NCBI GenBank assembly: GCA_021774785.1 | Contig: JAJFIQ010000021.1 | Coordinates: forward strand, 34,422 to 98,421 | DNA: 64,000 bases | Direction: 5' to 3' | From: Emcibacter sp. | GTDB lineage: Bacteria; Pseudomonadota; Alphaproteobacteria; Sphingomonadales; Emcibacteraceae | Shown here: positions 26,668 through 35,704 of the stretch, piece after piece | Numbering within the stretch: the first letter of the stretch is position 1 | Layout of the letters: every line of letters starts with the position of its first letter | Program-made: the position numbers and the translations under genes | The notes under the pieces: generated by a model | Seen by the model: only the letters and a program-made list of their open reading frames with translations | The model's database searches: none | What the model was told of the DNA's origin: nothing

Positions 26668-27348
26668 ATGGGCATTTTTACACGCCTCACCGACATCGTA
26701 AATTCAAATATCAATCATATTTTGGATAAGGCAGAAGACCCTGCTAAAATGATCCGCATGATGGTTCAGGAAATGGAAGACACTCTGGTGGAAGTTCGTT
26801 CCTCCGCTGCGCGTGTTATTGCCGACCGTAAGGAACTTGACCGTAATATGGTGCGTCTCAGTGATGCACAGGTACAATGGTATGAAAAAGCAGAATTGGC
26901 CCTGAGTAAGGATCGTGAAGACCTTGCCAATGCTGCATTGGTTGAGCGGGCAAAACTTGCTGAAATGAGTGCAAGTCTGGAAGAAGACCGGGAACCATTG
27001 GATGAAGCCCTGAAAAAATACGAAGGTGATATCATCAGTCTGGAAGCCAAAATTAAGGAAGCCAAACAAAAGCAACGTTCGCTTGTTGAGCGGCAGGAGA
27101 GTGCTACTAGTCAGTTAAAAGTTCGTCAAAAACTTTATGATGACCGGATTGGGGACGTTATGGTCCGCTTTACACAGATGGAAAAACGTGTTGATGATAC
27201 GGAAAGCCGTGTTGAAGCCGCTGACCTTGGACGGGAAAAGACTTTGGATCAGGAATTTTCAAATCTTGAATCCCAGGAGAATGTAGCGGAGGATCTGGCA
27301 GAGCTGAAAGCAAAAATGGCTAAAAGCAAAACGTCTGATAAGAAATAG
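26668..27348 (+). CDS. pspA: Phage shock protein A
   Basis: MGIFTRLTDIVNSNINHILDKAEDPAKMIRMMVQEMEDTLVEVRSSAARVIADRK. Confidence 0.97.
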   Translation: MGIFTRLTDIVNSNINHILDKAEDPAKMIRMMVQEMEDTLVEVRSSAARVIADRKELDRNMVRLSDAQVQWYEKAELALSKDREDLANAALVERAKLAEMSASLEEDREPLDEALKKYEGDIISLEAKIKEAKQKQRSLVERQESATSQLKVRQKLYDDRIGDVMVRFTQMEKRVDDTESRVEAADLGREKTLDQEFSNLESQENVAEDLAELKAKMAKSKTSDKK

Positions 27349-27392
27349 TTATATTCCCTGATGGGGATTTAGAAGCAAGAAAGGTTCAAGTT

Positions 27393-27605
27393 ATGGAAAC
27401 TCTCGGTGTCCTATTTATGGTAGTAGTCGCGCCCTTGATGATTATTTTCCACTATACGACAAAATGGAAACAGTCCAAGACTCTGACTTCAGAAGATGAA
27501 AAGATTCTGACCGAATTGTGGGACAGTGCGGAAAGAATAGAGGATCGCATACGGAATATCGAACGTATTTTGGATGCTGAATCACCTGATTGGAGGGCAA
27601 AATAA
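27393..27605 (+). CDS. pspB: Phage shock protein B
   Basis: 70 aa, one TM, 'IIFHYTTKWKQSKTLTSEDEKILTELWDSAERIEDRIRNIERILDAESPDWR'. Confidence 0.93.
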   Translation: METLGVLFMVVVAPLMIIFHYTTKWKQSKTLTSEDEKILTELWDSAERIEDRIRNIERILDAESPDWRAK

Positions 27606-28012
27606 TGGCAGAACATCATTATAATGGACCACCACGATACAATAAACTCTATCTGGATAAGAAGAACGGAAAAGTATGCGGGGTTTGTGCTGGAATTGCT
27701 GATTATAGCGGCATTGACAGAACTGTCGTCAGGATAGTTGCGATCCTTGGCCTTATTTCTCCCGCTAGTGGTGTTGTTATCATAGCTTACTGCCTGATGT
27801 GCTGGCTACTGGATCCAAAACCATCAGATATGTTTGAAAGCAAAGAAGAAGACGAATTCTGGAAAGGTGTTCGCACACAACCAAAAAATACAATCCGCGA
27901 CGTGCGTCATAAATTCCGGGAAATTGAGCGCCGTCTTAGGGCAACGGAAGCCCATGTGACCTCACGGGAATATAATCTTCATAAAGAATTTGAAGACCTG
28001 AAGAAAAAATAA
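27605..28012 (+). CDS. pspC: Phage shock protein C (PspC domain plus coiled coil)
   Basis: 'KLYLDKKNGKVCGVCAGIADYSGIDRTVVRIVAILGLI'. Confidence 0.93.
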   Translation: MAEHHYNGPPRYNKLYLDKKNGKVCGVCAGIADYSGIDRTVVRIVAILGLISPASGVVIIAYCLMCWLLDPKPSDMFESKEEDEFWKGVRTQPKNTIRDVRHKFREIERRLRATEAHVTSREYNLHKEFEDLKKK

Positions 28013-28043
28013 CATCAGGTTGCTTTAAAAAAGGAGCAGAAAA

Positions 28044-28265
28044 ATGAGTAAATTTGAAAATATCAATACCAAAAAACTCTATAAAAATAGCAGGCAGGGT
28101 AAAATATGTGGAATATTCTCTGGGCTTGGGGATTACTTGGGCATTAACCCTTTGATCCTACGTATATTGGGCATCATTGCAGTGATTGTCACAGGCCCAA
28201 TTGTTATCCTAGGATATTTATTGATCAGCGTTTTGCTGGACGATAGCCCCTATACAATAAGATAA
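28044..28265 (+). CDS. Second, short PspC-domain protein
   Basis: 'KLYKNSRQGKICGIFSGLGDYLGINPLILRILGIIAVIVTGPIVILGYLLISVLLDD'. Confidence 0.88.
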   Translation: MSKFENINTKKLYKNSRQGKICGIFSGLGDYLGINPLILRILGIIAVIVTGPIVILGYLLISVLLDDSPYTIR

Positions 28266-28277
28266 GAGGATAGACAT

Positions 28278-28829
28278 ATGGATCATCTGGCAAGCGACAT
28301 TATTGTTACCCCGGCAAATGATAACCCGGCATTGGGGGCGCTTACTATTGGCGACAAAATATTCCCCTGTGCCTTGGGCAAGCAAGGAATTGCACCATCA
28401 AAAACCGAAGGGGACATGAAAACGCCAAAAGGTGATTTTCCGCTTAGAACCGTTTATTACCGCTATGACAAATTGTCTAAACCAATCTATAGCCAAGTAC
28501 CAATGATGGCACTTCTGGAAGAAGATGGCTGGTGCGATGATCCTGAAGATCAGTCCTATAATAAATCGGTTATGTTACCCTATCATGCCAGTGCTGAACG
28601 TCTGTGGCGGGATGATGATCTCTATGATGTAATTGTTATTCTGGGCCATAATGATGACCCGGTTGAGAAATCCAGAGGTAGTGCCATATTCCTTCATGTG
28701 GCTGCCGAGAGTGGTAGCGATACTATCTTTGAAGGTACAGAAGGATGTATTGCCCTGAGGAAACAGGATCTACTGGAAATTCTGCCCATATTATCGCCTG
28801 AGACAACTTTAAAAGTTATGGCGCACTAA
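28278..28829 (+). CDS. L,D-transpeptidase (YkuD)-like protein without obvious signal peptide
   Basis: 'SKTEGDMKTPKGDFPLRTVYYR...SAIFLHVA...TEGCIALRKQDLLEIL'. Confidence 0.82.
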   Translation: MDHLASDIIVTPANDNPALGALTIGDKIFPCALGKQGIAPSKTEGDMKTPKGDFPLRTVYYRYDKLSKPIYSQVPMMALLEEDGWCDDPEDQSYNKSVMLPYHASAERLWRDDDLYDVIVILGHNDDPVEKSRGSAIFLHVAAESGSDTIFEGTEGCIALRKQDLLEILPILSPETTLKVMAH

Positions 28830-28888
28830 CTATTCCACTGAATCATTCATTTTGATGGATTGTCAAACTGTCTGATATCTTCCAACTT

Positions 28889-28921
28889 CCGGTGTTCCTT
28901 AGATAGGGGCACCGGTTTTTT
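28889..28921 (+). terminator. Rho-independent terminator of psp operon
   Basis: ccggtg-ttccttagatagggg-caccgg-tttttta. Confidence 0.8.
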
Positions 28922-28922
28922 A

Positions 28923-29585
28923 TTATGGATAAGACCGAGCTCCAAATATAGCGGTCCCGACCCGGACGGAAGTCGCCCCACTTTGAATAGCATCCTCATA
29001 ATCACTGCTCATGCCCATTGATAATTTCTCTAGCCCATTACGATCTGCAATTTCTTTAAGAATTGAGAAATATGGTTTTGGTTCCTGTCCTACGGGTGGG
29101 ATACACATCAGGCCCAATATGGATAATTCTAACTCATCCCGGCACAGGCTGATGAAACTGTCGGCTTCGTGGGGGTCAATGCCTGCTTTTTGTTCTTCCT
29201 GCCCCACATTAATTTGGATATAGCATTGGCAGGATATCTTTTCTTCCTGACTAATGCGAGCGATGGCGCGGGCGAGTTTGGGCCGGTCGATTGTTTCAAT
29301 AACATCAAAAGTCTGGATTGCCTGCCGTACCTTGTTGCTTTGTAGGGGACCGATTAAATGCAGTTCCACGTCATGATAATGCGTGCGAAGCTCGGGCCAT
29401 TTCATGCTCGCTTCCTGGACTTTGTTTTCCCCAAATATCCGATGACCTTGATCCAGTATTGGTATTATTTCTTCTTCTGGTTTGGTTTTGGAAACGGCGA
29501 CCAATGTGATGTCCTGTTTCTTGCGGCCAGAGTTTTCAGCGGCAGCTTGGATATTACTTTTTACGGTTTCAAGTTTGCTGGTCAA
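28923..29585 (-). CDS. YggS-family pyridoxal phosphate homeostasis protein
   Basis: 'LVAVSKTKPEEEIIPILDQGHRIFGENKVQEA...LIGPLQSNK...LSMGMSSDYEDAIQSGATSVRVGTAIFG'. Confidence 0.95.
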   Translation of the reverse strand: MTSKLETVKSNIQAAAENSGRKKQDITLVAVSKTKPEEEIIPILDQGHRIFGENKVQEASMKWPELRTHYHDVELHLIGPLQSNKVRQAIQTFDVIETIDRPKLARAIARISQEEKISCQCYIQINVGQEEQKAGIDPHEADSFISLCRDELELSILGLMCIPPVGQEPKPYFSILKEIADRNGLEKLSMGMSSDYEDAIQSGATSVRVGTAIFGARSYP

Positions 29586-29602
29586 GGTTAGTTTCCTGTA
29601 TT

Positions 29603-30232
29603 ATGGTGTGGTTTATGACATTAACAGACATAGCAAAACGGCTCAATAAAGATCATGGACATTTGCCGCCGGTATTTTTCATTACCGATCAGCAGGCTGT
29701 TCCCGCACCTGAAAAGGTAATTTCGGGGCTTCCTTATGGGTCTGCCGTGATTTTGCGTGACTATGACCACCCGGAGCGGGAAAACCTTGGGGCCTCATTA
29801 GGGATAATTTGCCGGGAAAGAGGCATTAAATTTCTTGTGGCACGGGATACCGATCTGGCGGCAAGTTTGGTGGTGGATGGTATGCATTTGCCAGAAGGAT
29901 GCATGGATCAAGCGGTGGAAATTCGCGCATCTCATCCCCATTGGATGATAACGGTGTCTTGTCATGATTTGGCATCTGTTACACGGGCGGTTAATTTGCC
30001 CGTTGACGCGGGCTTGATTGCACCCGTGTTTCCAACCCACAGTCATCCAGAAACTTTTTCAGGACAGAAAGCTACGCTCGGTCTGTCTGCGGTGCGTGAT
30101 ATGACGACGGCGACGGCTTTGCCGCTTTATGCTCTTGGTGGGGTGACGGCGGAAAATGCTAAACAACTGATAGATTCAGGCGTGGTGGGTATAGCAGCTA
30201 TTCGGGGATTTAATGATGGAAGGCCCGATTAA
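29603..30232 (+). CDS. Thiamine phosphate synthase family protein
   Basis: TIM-barrel 'FFITDQ...VDGMHLPEG...VSCHDLASVTRAVNLPVDAGLIAPVFPTHSHP...LYALGGVTAENAKQLIDSGVVGIAAIRGF'. Confidence 0.85.
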   Translation: MVWFMTLTDIAKRLNKDHGHLPPVFFITDQQAVPAPEKVISGLPYGSAVILRDYDHPERENLGASLGIICRERGIKFLVARDTDLAASLVVDGMHLPEGCMDQAVEIRASHPHWMITVSCHDLASVTRAVNLPVDAGLIAPVFPTHSHPETFSGQKATLGLSAVRDMTTATALPLYALGGVTAENAKQLIDSGVVGIAAIRGFNDGRPD

Positions 30233-31140
30233 AAATTCACATTGGTGCCTAAGAAAAAGACCTGACTGCTTCTGAGTTTGTCCAGTTCACTTTCCTGACC
30301 ATAGGAATAATAGGTAAAGCGCCCGGTAAACCGGATGTTGGAATATAGCTGATAAGCAGCCCCAATCTCTAGGGCGGAGACGGTATTATAAAATTCTTCT
30401 GTGGTGGCGAAAAGACGGTCACGTTCGCGCTTATATGCACCAAACTTGACATCGGCACCCCATTTGCGACCGGTATAGCCCAGCCCAACGTCATAACCTT
30501 TTAGTCCGGCATCATATAATTTCTTTTCCTGGCTGAAAGACGCCCCGAACTTAAAGCCGGCATATCCCATATCAACGGAAAGATTATAGACTTGACGGTT
30601 ATTGATTTTTTCAAATTCTGATCCGTCATAAAGGGGTGACATAACTGAGGAGGGTTCTATCAGAAACTGCGAACCAAAGGAAATCCCCAAAACATTAGGG
30701 TCATACATTTGACCTTCGGCACCGTAAGAAAAAGTAACGCGATTTCCGGTAGTGACAGCACCTAACCCAGAAAATCCAGATGGGGTGGCTGAAGAAGAAC
30801 CGGCGTTACCCATATTAAAAATAAGAGACGGCTTAACGGCGAAGGATTGCTTGACAGACACTTTCTTGCTAGCCTGTTCCAGGCTCATATTCGTGGTTGG
30901 TTCAGATAACGTAATATACTGGTCGGCATTTTCCTTTGTTGGCTCACCTAAGAGAACCACTTCAGGAACCACTTCCTTTTTTTTGTCAGTTTTGCCGAAA
31001 AAGGAAAATATGGAAGATGTCAGGCTATTATCTTTTTGAACAGTATCTTGCGGAGAATCAGGTTCCGCATAGGCAACAGCTCCCATGGTATAAATACCAA
31101 TGGTGCATATTAGTGCTATGCTGCCTTTCAGGCTTTTCAC
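30229..31140 (-). CDS. Porin-like outer-membrane beta-barrel protein
   Basis: Signal peptide; beta-rich alternating pattern; C-terminal 'SSQVFFLGTNVNF' ending in Phe. Confidence 0.75.
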   Translation of the reverse strand: MKSLKGSIALICTIGIYTMGAVAYAEPDSPQDTVQKDNSLTSSIFSFFGKTDKKKEVVPEVVLLGEPTKENADQYITLSEPTTNMSLEQASKKVSVKQSFAVKPSLIFNMGNAGSSSATPSGFSGLGAVTTGNRVTFSYGAEGQMYDPNVLGISFGSQFLIEPSSVMSPLYDGSEFEKINNRQVYNLSVDMGYAGFKFGASFSQEKKLYDAGLKGYDVGLGYTGRKWGADVKFGAYKRERDRLFATTEEFYNTVSALEIGAAYQLYSNIRFTGRFTYYSYGQESELDKLRSSQVFFLGTNVNF

Positions 31141-31313
31141 TATGATTCCTCACTGTGTTTTTCTATGGGCAAGCGCTAATTTCATAATATTGCAGAAAAC
31201 AGCCTCGCACCTTATTTATCCTGCGATTAAAAAAGAATCGCGCAGATACAGCGAAGTATATAATATTAAACAATAAAGATCAATTGGGATTCACAATTTT
31301 TACACGGCGAGAG

Positions 31314-32300
31314 CTATAAATTAGTTGCCAGATATTGTTTTAAATCCACATCTGGCCTCGCGCCCATATGGGTGATGACCTCACTCGCGGCAAGATTACC
31401 TATCCTGCCACAGGTTCTAAGGTCCAGACTTTGACTATATCCATGGAGAAACCCTGCAGCAAAAAGATCACCGGCACCCGTGGTATCCACCAGATTACTG
31501 ATGTGATAACCGTTAATGTCTATAATCTCATCAGCGCTGACAATAGTGCAGCCTTTGGCGCCGCGCGTAATGGCGGCGACTTCGCAATGTTGCTGTACGG
31601 CTTTCACGGCTTCCGTAATATCGCGGGTGTCATAGAGCATTAGCAATTCTTCTTCATTGGCGAACAGAATATCAATTTCATGTTCGGCCAGATGAAGGAA
31701 TTCCTTTTTGTAACGACCGACACAGAAAGAATCAGACAGGCTGAGCGATGTCTTGCGTCCGGCATTATGGGCGAGCGTCATGGCCTTTCGAAAGGCGGCT
31801 TTGGCATGTTCTGGATCCCACAGGTAACCTTCCATATAGGTGATAGCCGCACTTGCAACAACTTCCGGATCAATATCTTTTTCCATAAGATTCACGCAGG
31901 CACCGAGATAGGTACACATTGTACGTTCCGCATCGGGGCTGACCATGACCAGACAGCGGGCAGTGGGGACTCCGCTCATATCCTTTTCGGTATTGAACGA
32001 AATGCCCAATGAATTGATGTCATGATCAAAGACGCGCCCCATCTGGTCATCCTTGATCTTTCCGATATAGGCAACGTTACTGCCTAGAGAGGCCAGCCCA
32101 GCGATTGTATTGGCAGCCGACCCGCCGGAACATTCAATAGCTGCCCCTAGTTTGCTGTAGAGCATGCTCGAGGTTTCATCATCAACGAGTTGCATACTTC
32201 CCCGTGGAATTTCATGATCGCTAAGGAAATCATCCTCAACATTGATCAGAATATCAACAATGGCATTGCCAATACCCAGAACATCAAACTTATTTGTCAT
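31314..32300 (-). CDS. Adenosine kinase, PfkB family
   Basis: Start adjusted to 32300 (MTNKFDVLGIGNAIVDILINVEDDFL); 'GSAANTIAGLASLG', 'VDTTGAGDLFAAGFLHGY'. Confidence 0.93.
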   Translation of the reverse strand: MTNKFDVLGIGNAIVDILINVEDDFLSDHEIPRGSMQLVDDETSSMLYSKLGAAIECSGGSAANTIAGLASLGSNVAYIGKIKDDQMGRVFDHDINSLGISFNTEKDMSGVPTARCLVMVSPDAERTMCTYLGACVNLMEKDIDPEVVASAAITYMEGYLWDPEHAKAAFRKAMTLAHNAGRKTSLSLSDSFCVGRYKKEFLHLAEHEIDILFANEEELLMLYDTRDITEAVKAVQQHCEVAAITRGAKGCTIVSADEIIDINGYHISNLVDTTGAGDLFAAGFLHGYSQSLDLRTCGRIGNLAASEVITHMGARPDVDLKQYLATNL

Positions 32301-32448
32301 ATTTTCACCTATTTTTTGGCGAGTATAGATAGGGAAGTGTGTCTTGCAAGGGATAAAGCCATAAAACTGAAAAGTTTTCTTGCCTTTTCCCCTAAGAAGT
32401 CCATATTTCATATAAGGGTAGTTTAAGGGGTCAGTAAGGATAAAAGAC

Positions 32449-33168
32449 GTGGAAAATATCATGCGCGCCATCGAGCGGACATTGTCCCAGATTTTTGAGC
32501 CTGCCTTCCTTAAAGTTTTTATACTTGGAATCCTGACCACTGTTGTTGCTATCGTCGCGACCTGGTTTTTAGCGAATTATCTGAAAAGTCAAATTATTCT
32601 TACCCAGTTCGACTGGCAATGGGTGAATGAATTTTTCCAGTGGTTGCTGGATGTGGAATGGATTTTTAATATTATTTTTTTCTTCCTGATGGGAATTTTC
32701 TTTCCGCCAATTGCGACTGTATTCATGTCCTTATATCTGGATGATATTGTTGATGCGGTTGAGGATAAATATTATCCGGGCACAAAAGCGGGAAAAAGAT
32801 TAGGCGTGGGACATCTGGCCTATCTAGCCGTGAGACTGGCTTTTATGATTGTGTTGCTGAATATAATCGTCATACCGCTTTATCTGTTTTTCTTCTGGCT
32901 ACCATTTGTGCCACTGATCATATTCTATACCCTGAATTCTTATCTTTTGGGATGGGGTTATTACGAGATGGTCGCTGTGCGTCACTTGGGGATCAGGGAA
33001 GCAGGGCATCACAGACGATCTATTCGGGGACAGGTGCTTGGCGGCGGCTTTGTCATCACCTTGCTTTATTCATTTCCGGTCATAAATCTGACCGCCCCCA
33101 TATTAGGGGCAGCTATTCTGGCTCATTTGTTTCATCTATCCTTTGCATCCCGTGATCAGGAATCCTGA
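32449..33168 (+). CDS. EI24-domain (CysZ-like) membrane protein
   Basis: Multiple TM, 'YYEMVAVRHLGIREAGHHRRSIRGQVLGGGFVITLLYSFPVINLTAPILGAAILAHLFH'. Confidence 0.85.
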   Translation: MENIMRAIERTLSQIFEPAFLKVFILGILTTVVAIVATWFLANYLKSQIILTQFDWQWVNEFFQWLLDVEWIFNIIFFFLMGIFFPPIATVFMSLYLDDIVDAVEDKYYPGTKAGKRLGVGHLAYLAVRLAFMIVLLNIIVIPLYLFFFWLPFVPLIIFYTLNSYLLGWGYYEMVAVRHLGIREAGHHRRSIRGQVLGGGFVITLLYSFPVINLTAPILGAAILAHLFHLSFASRDQES

Positions 33169-33638
33169 TGCGGAAAGCTTATTTATTGCTGGTGTTATTG
33201 CTCGGGGGTTGTCAGGGCGAAAATACCCCTGTTGAAGTGGCCCCGCCCCCCCCTGTCATAGAAGAAGTTGAAGTCATTGAGGAACCCGTTATTCCGGAAC
33301 CGCCAAAACCGCGTTTTGTCATCGAGAATATTATGAATTTAGCGCCGGATACCCTACAGAATATTCTGGGTGAGCCATCCTTGAAGCGGCAAGAGCGGGA
33401 AGCAAGAGTATGGCTGTATCAAAATGCGGAATGTATATTGCATCTATATTTTTATTCTAATGAAAACGGAGATTTTCGGTTGGATTATGTGGATACAGAG
33501 GCTGTGAATCTGCATGCGAATAACCCGACCGTTTCCCCCAATGCCTGCCTTGACAGCCATGTGATACCGGAAGAAATTATAGAGGATCCACAACCGTCTT
33601 ATCCCGGAACGGACAGAGATATTCAACCGGGCAAGTAG
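33168..33638 (+). CDS. Putative lipoprotein
   Basis: 'LLLVLLLGGCQGE' lipobox; Pro/Glu-rich linker. Confidence 0.75.
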   Translation: MRKAYLLLVLLLGGCQGENTPVEVAPPPPVIEEVEVIEEPVIPEPPKPRFVIENIMNLAPDTLQNILGEPSLKRQEREARVWLYQNAECILHLYFYSNENGDFRLDYVDTEAVNLHANNPTVSPNACLDSHVIPEEIIEDPQPSYPGTDRDIQPGK

Positions 33639-34221
33639 GGCAACTAGGGCGTCTGGCCTTGCAGATGTAGCGCCCATGCAGGATCAGCCAGTGATGGGCA
33701 TGACGGGCAAATTCAGCAGGAATGGCTTTTTCTAGTTTTTTTTCGACTTCAAGTGGTGTTTTCCCAACAGCCATTTTTGTCCTGTTGCCGACCCGGAACA
33801 GATGAGTATCAACGGCAATTGTCGAATGACCAAAGGCGATATTCAGCACCACATTGGCGGTTTTCCGACCTACACCAGCTAACTTTTCCAGATCTTCGCG
33901 ATTTTCGGGCACTATGCCGTTAAAATCATCCACCAGCATCCGGGCTGCCTTGATGACATTTTTTGCCTTGGTATTATATAGCCCGATAGTCTTGATATAT
34001 TCCTTCAAGCGAACTTCGCCAAGGGTAAGCATTTCTTGTGGCGTGGCGATAACCTTAAATAGGGCTTTGGTGGCTTTGTTAACGCCGACGTCCGTTGCTT
34101 GTGCCGATAGTGCTACAGCAACCAGTAGGGTATAGGCGTTGGTGTAATCCAGTTCCCCTTTTGGTTCTGGATCACGTTCCTGAAGACGCTTAAAAAACTC
34201 TACAACATCTTTTTTTTTCAT
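33577..34221 (-). CDS. nth: Endonuclease III
   Basis: 'LEKLAGVGRKTANVVLNIAFGHSTIAVDTHLFRVGNRTKM' HhH-GPD; Fe-S Cys 'CKARRPSCPTCPVEYLC'. Confidence 0.97.
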   Translation of the reverse strand: MKKKDVVEFFKRLQERDPEPKGELDYTNAYTLLVAVALSAQATDVGVNKATKALFKVIATPQEMLTLGEVRLKEYIKTIGLYNTKAKNVIKAARMLVDDFNGIVPENREDLEKLAGVGRKTANVVLNIAFGHSTIAVDTHLFRVGNRTKMAVGKTPLEVEKKLEKAIPAEFARHAHHWLILHGRYICKARRPSCPTCPVEYLCPFRDKTVVDPL

Positions 34222-35033
34222 TCTTTGGGAAGACCCAAGACATCACTCATATCATAAAGCCCAGCATCCTGTTTCATTGCCCATACCGCAGCCTTTACAG
34301 CTCCACGGGCATATATGGCCCTGTCACTGGATTTGTGGCTTAACTCAATACGTTCATCATTAGCATTGAAACTTACGCTATGCTCTCCGGTCACATTGCC
34401 ACCGCGTAATACCGCAAAACCGATATCGCCCCGATTACGTTCGCCTGTTATGCCGTCTCGTCCCCTGTCGGCAACCATTTCAAGGGTGACGCCGCGACCT
34501 TTAGCAGCTTGTTGACCAAGACTGAGTGCCGTGCCGGAAGGCGCATCTACTTTATGACGGTGATGCATTTCGAGGATTTCAATATCAAAGTCTTCATCGA
34601 GCATGCTGGCGGCTTTCTGGGTCAGATAAAATAACAGGTTCACGCCCAATGAGAAATTGGAGGCATAAACCACGGGCACGGTCTTGGCAGCGACATGCAG
34701 GGCTTTTTCATCACTATTTTTCATTCCTGTTGTTCCCGCAATATGAACGGCGGCATGTTTTGCAGCATAACTTGCGTGCAATACTGTTGCCGTTGGGCAA
34801 GTGAAATCAATGACCACATCGGATACTTCAAATAACGTTTCCGCATTTTCTGTCACCACAAGCTGTGTATCAATACCGGTTATGGGATGGCGGATTGCCT
34901 GTCCGATATGGGGGCTGTCATGACGTTCAGTACCACCGGAAAGTGCGGTTTTTTCCTGATCGAGAATAGCCCCGATCAAGGTCTGCCCCATGCGCCCACC
35001 ACAGCCAACAACACCTATTTTAATTTGCGTCAT
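34218..35033 (-). CDS. dapB: 4-hydroxy-tetrahydrodipicolinate reductase
   Basis: Start adjusted to MTQIKIGVVGCGGRMGQTLIGAI; 'EILEMHHRHKVDAPSGTALSLGQ'. Confidence 0.97.
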   Translation of the reverse strand: MTQIKIGVVGCGGRMGQTLIGAILDQEKTALSGGTERHDSPHIGQAIRHPITGIDTQLVVTENAETLFEVSDVVIDFTCPTATVLHASYAAKHAAVHIAGTTGMKNSDEKALHVAAKTVPVVYASNFSLGVNLLFYLTQKAASMLDEDFDIEILEMHHRHKVDAPSGTALSLGQQAAKGRGVTLEMVADRGRDGITGERNRGDIGFAVLRGGNVTGEHSVSFNANDERIELSHKSSDRAIYARGAVKAAVWAMKQDAGLYDMSDVLGLPKE

Positions 35034-35108
35034 GATTTTCTCCATAATAATCTTGTTCTTTCTAAACAATTTGAAGCAGAATGGGAAGGGTATAATAAGG
35101 AGAAATCA

Positions 35109-35609
35109 ATGACTAAGAGACCGGAAAATTTTATACATCAGGATGAGGTGCCGTGGCGGGAGATGAGCTTTGGCGATAAATATGAATTTAAGGGAAAATC
35201 ATTCACAGCCCCAAGCGGTGCATCCGAACTGGGGTGTGGTTTATTTGTACAGAAACCGGGGAAAAAAGCCTTCCCTCAACATTATCATCTGGCTAATGAA
35301 GAGGCGATATATATCCTGAAAGGGCAGGGTGTTGTTATCTATGCCGATAGGGAGGTCACCATTCGTGCCGGAGACTATGTTTCTTTCCCCAAGGGCGAAG
35401 ATCATGCCCATCAAATCTGGAATAATAGCCGGGAAGATCTGGAATATTTATGTCTGTCAACCATGAAGGAGCCGGATATTGCCGTCTATCCGCAAACGGG
35501 TAAAGTGGGAATTTTTGCCGGTGTTGCGCCCGGAGCTGATCCCAAAGGCAGAACTTATTTCAAATTCTTTTATCCTGAAGAATGCGATTATTGGGACGGG
35601 GAGGAATAG
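35109..35609 (+). CDS. Cupin-domain protein
   Basis: Start adjusted to MTKRPENFIHQDEVPW; 'FPQHYHLANEEAIYILKGQGVVIYADREVTIRAGDYVSFPKGEDHAHQIWN'. Confidence 0.9.
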   Translation: MTKRPENFIHQDEVPWREMSFGDKYEFKGKSFTAPSGASELGCGLFVQKPGKKAFPQHYHLANEEAIYILKGQGVVIYADREVTIRAGDYVSFPKGEDHAHQIWNNSREDLEYLCLSTMKEPDIAVYPQTGKVGIFAGVAPGADPKGRTYFKFFYPEECDYWDGEE

Positions 35610-35704
35610 AATGAAATCAGTTGCAGTAATACTTGCTAAAAATTAAGCTACGACAAATATTAAAAATATATCATGAGAAATTCATATAATAGGGATCGTA
35701 AAGA

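Noticed and set aside
29603-30232. TPP riboswitch upstream of the thiE-like gene
   Set aside because: No CTGAGA-type conserved TPP motif found in the short upstream region.
32301-32540. N-terminal extension of the adenosine kinase ORF to 408 aa
   Set aside because: PfkB kinases begin at MTNKFDVLGIGNAIVD; the extension overlaps the divergent EI24 gene start.
35611-35646. 11-codon ORF after the cupin gene (MKSVAVILAKN)
   Set aside because: Too short and without other support.
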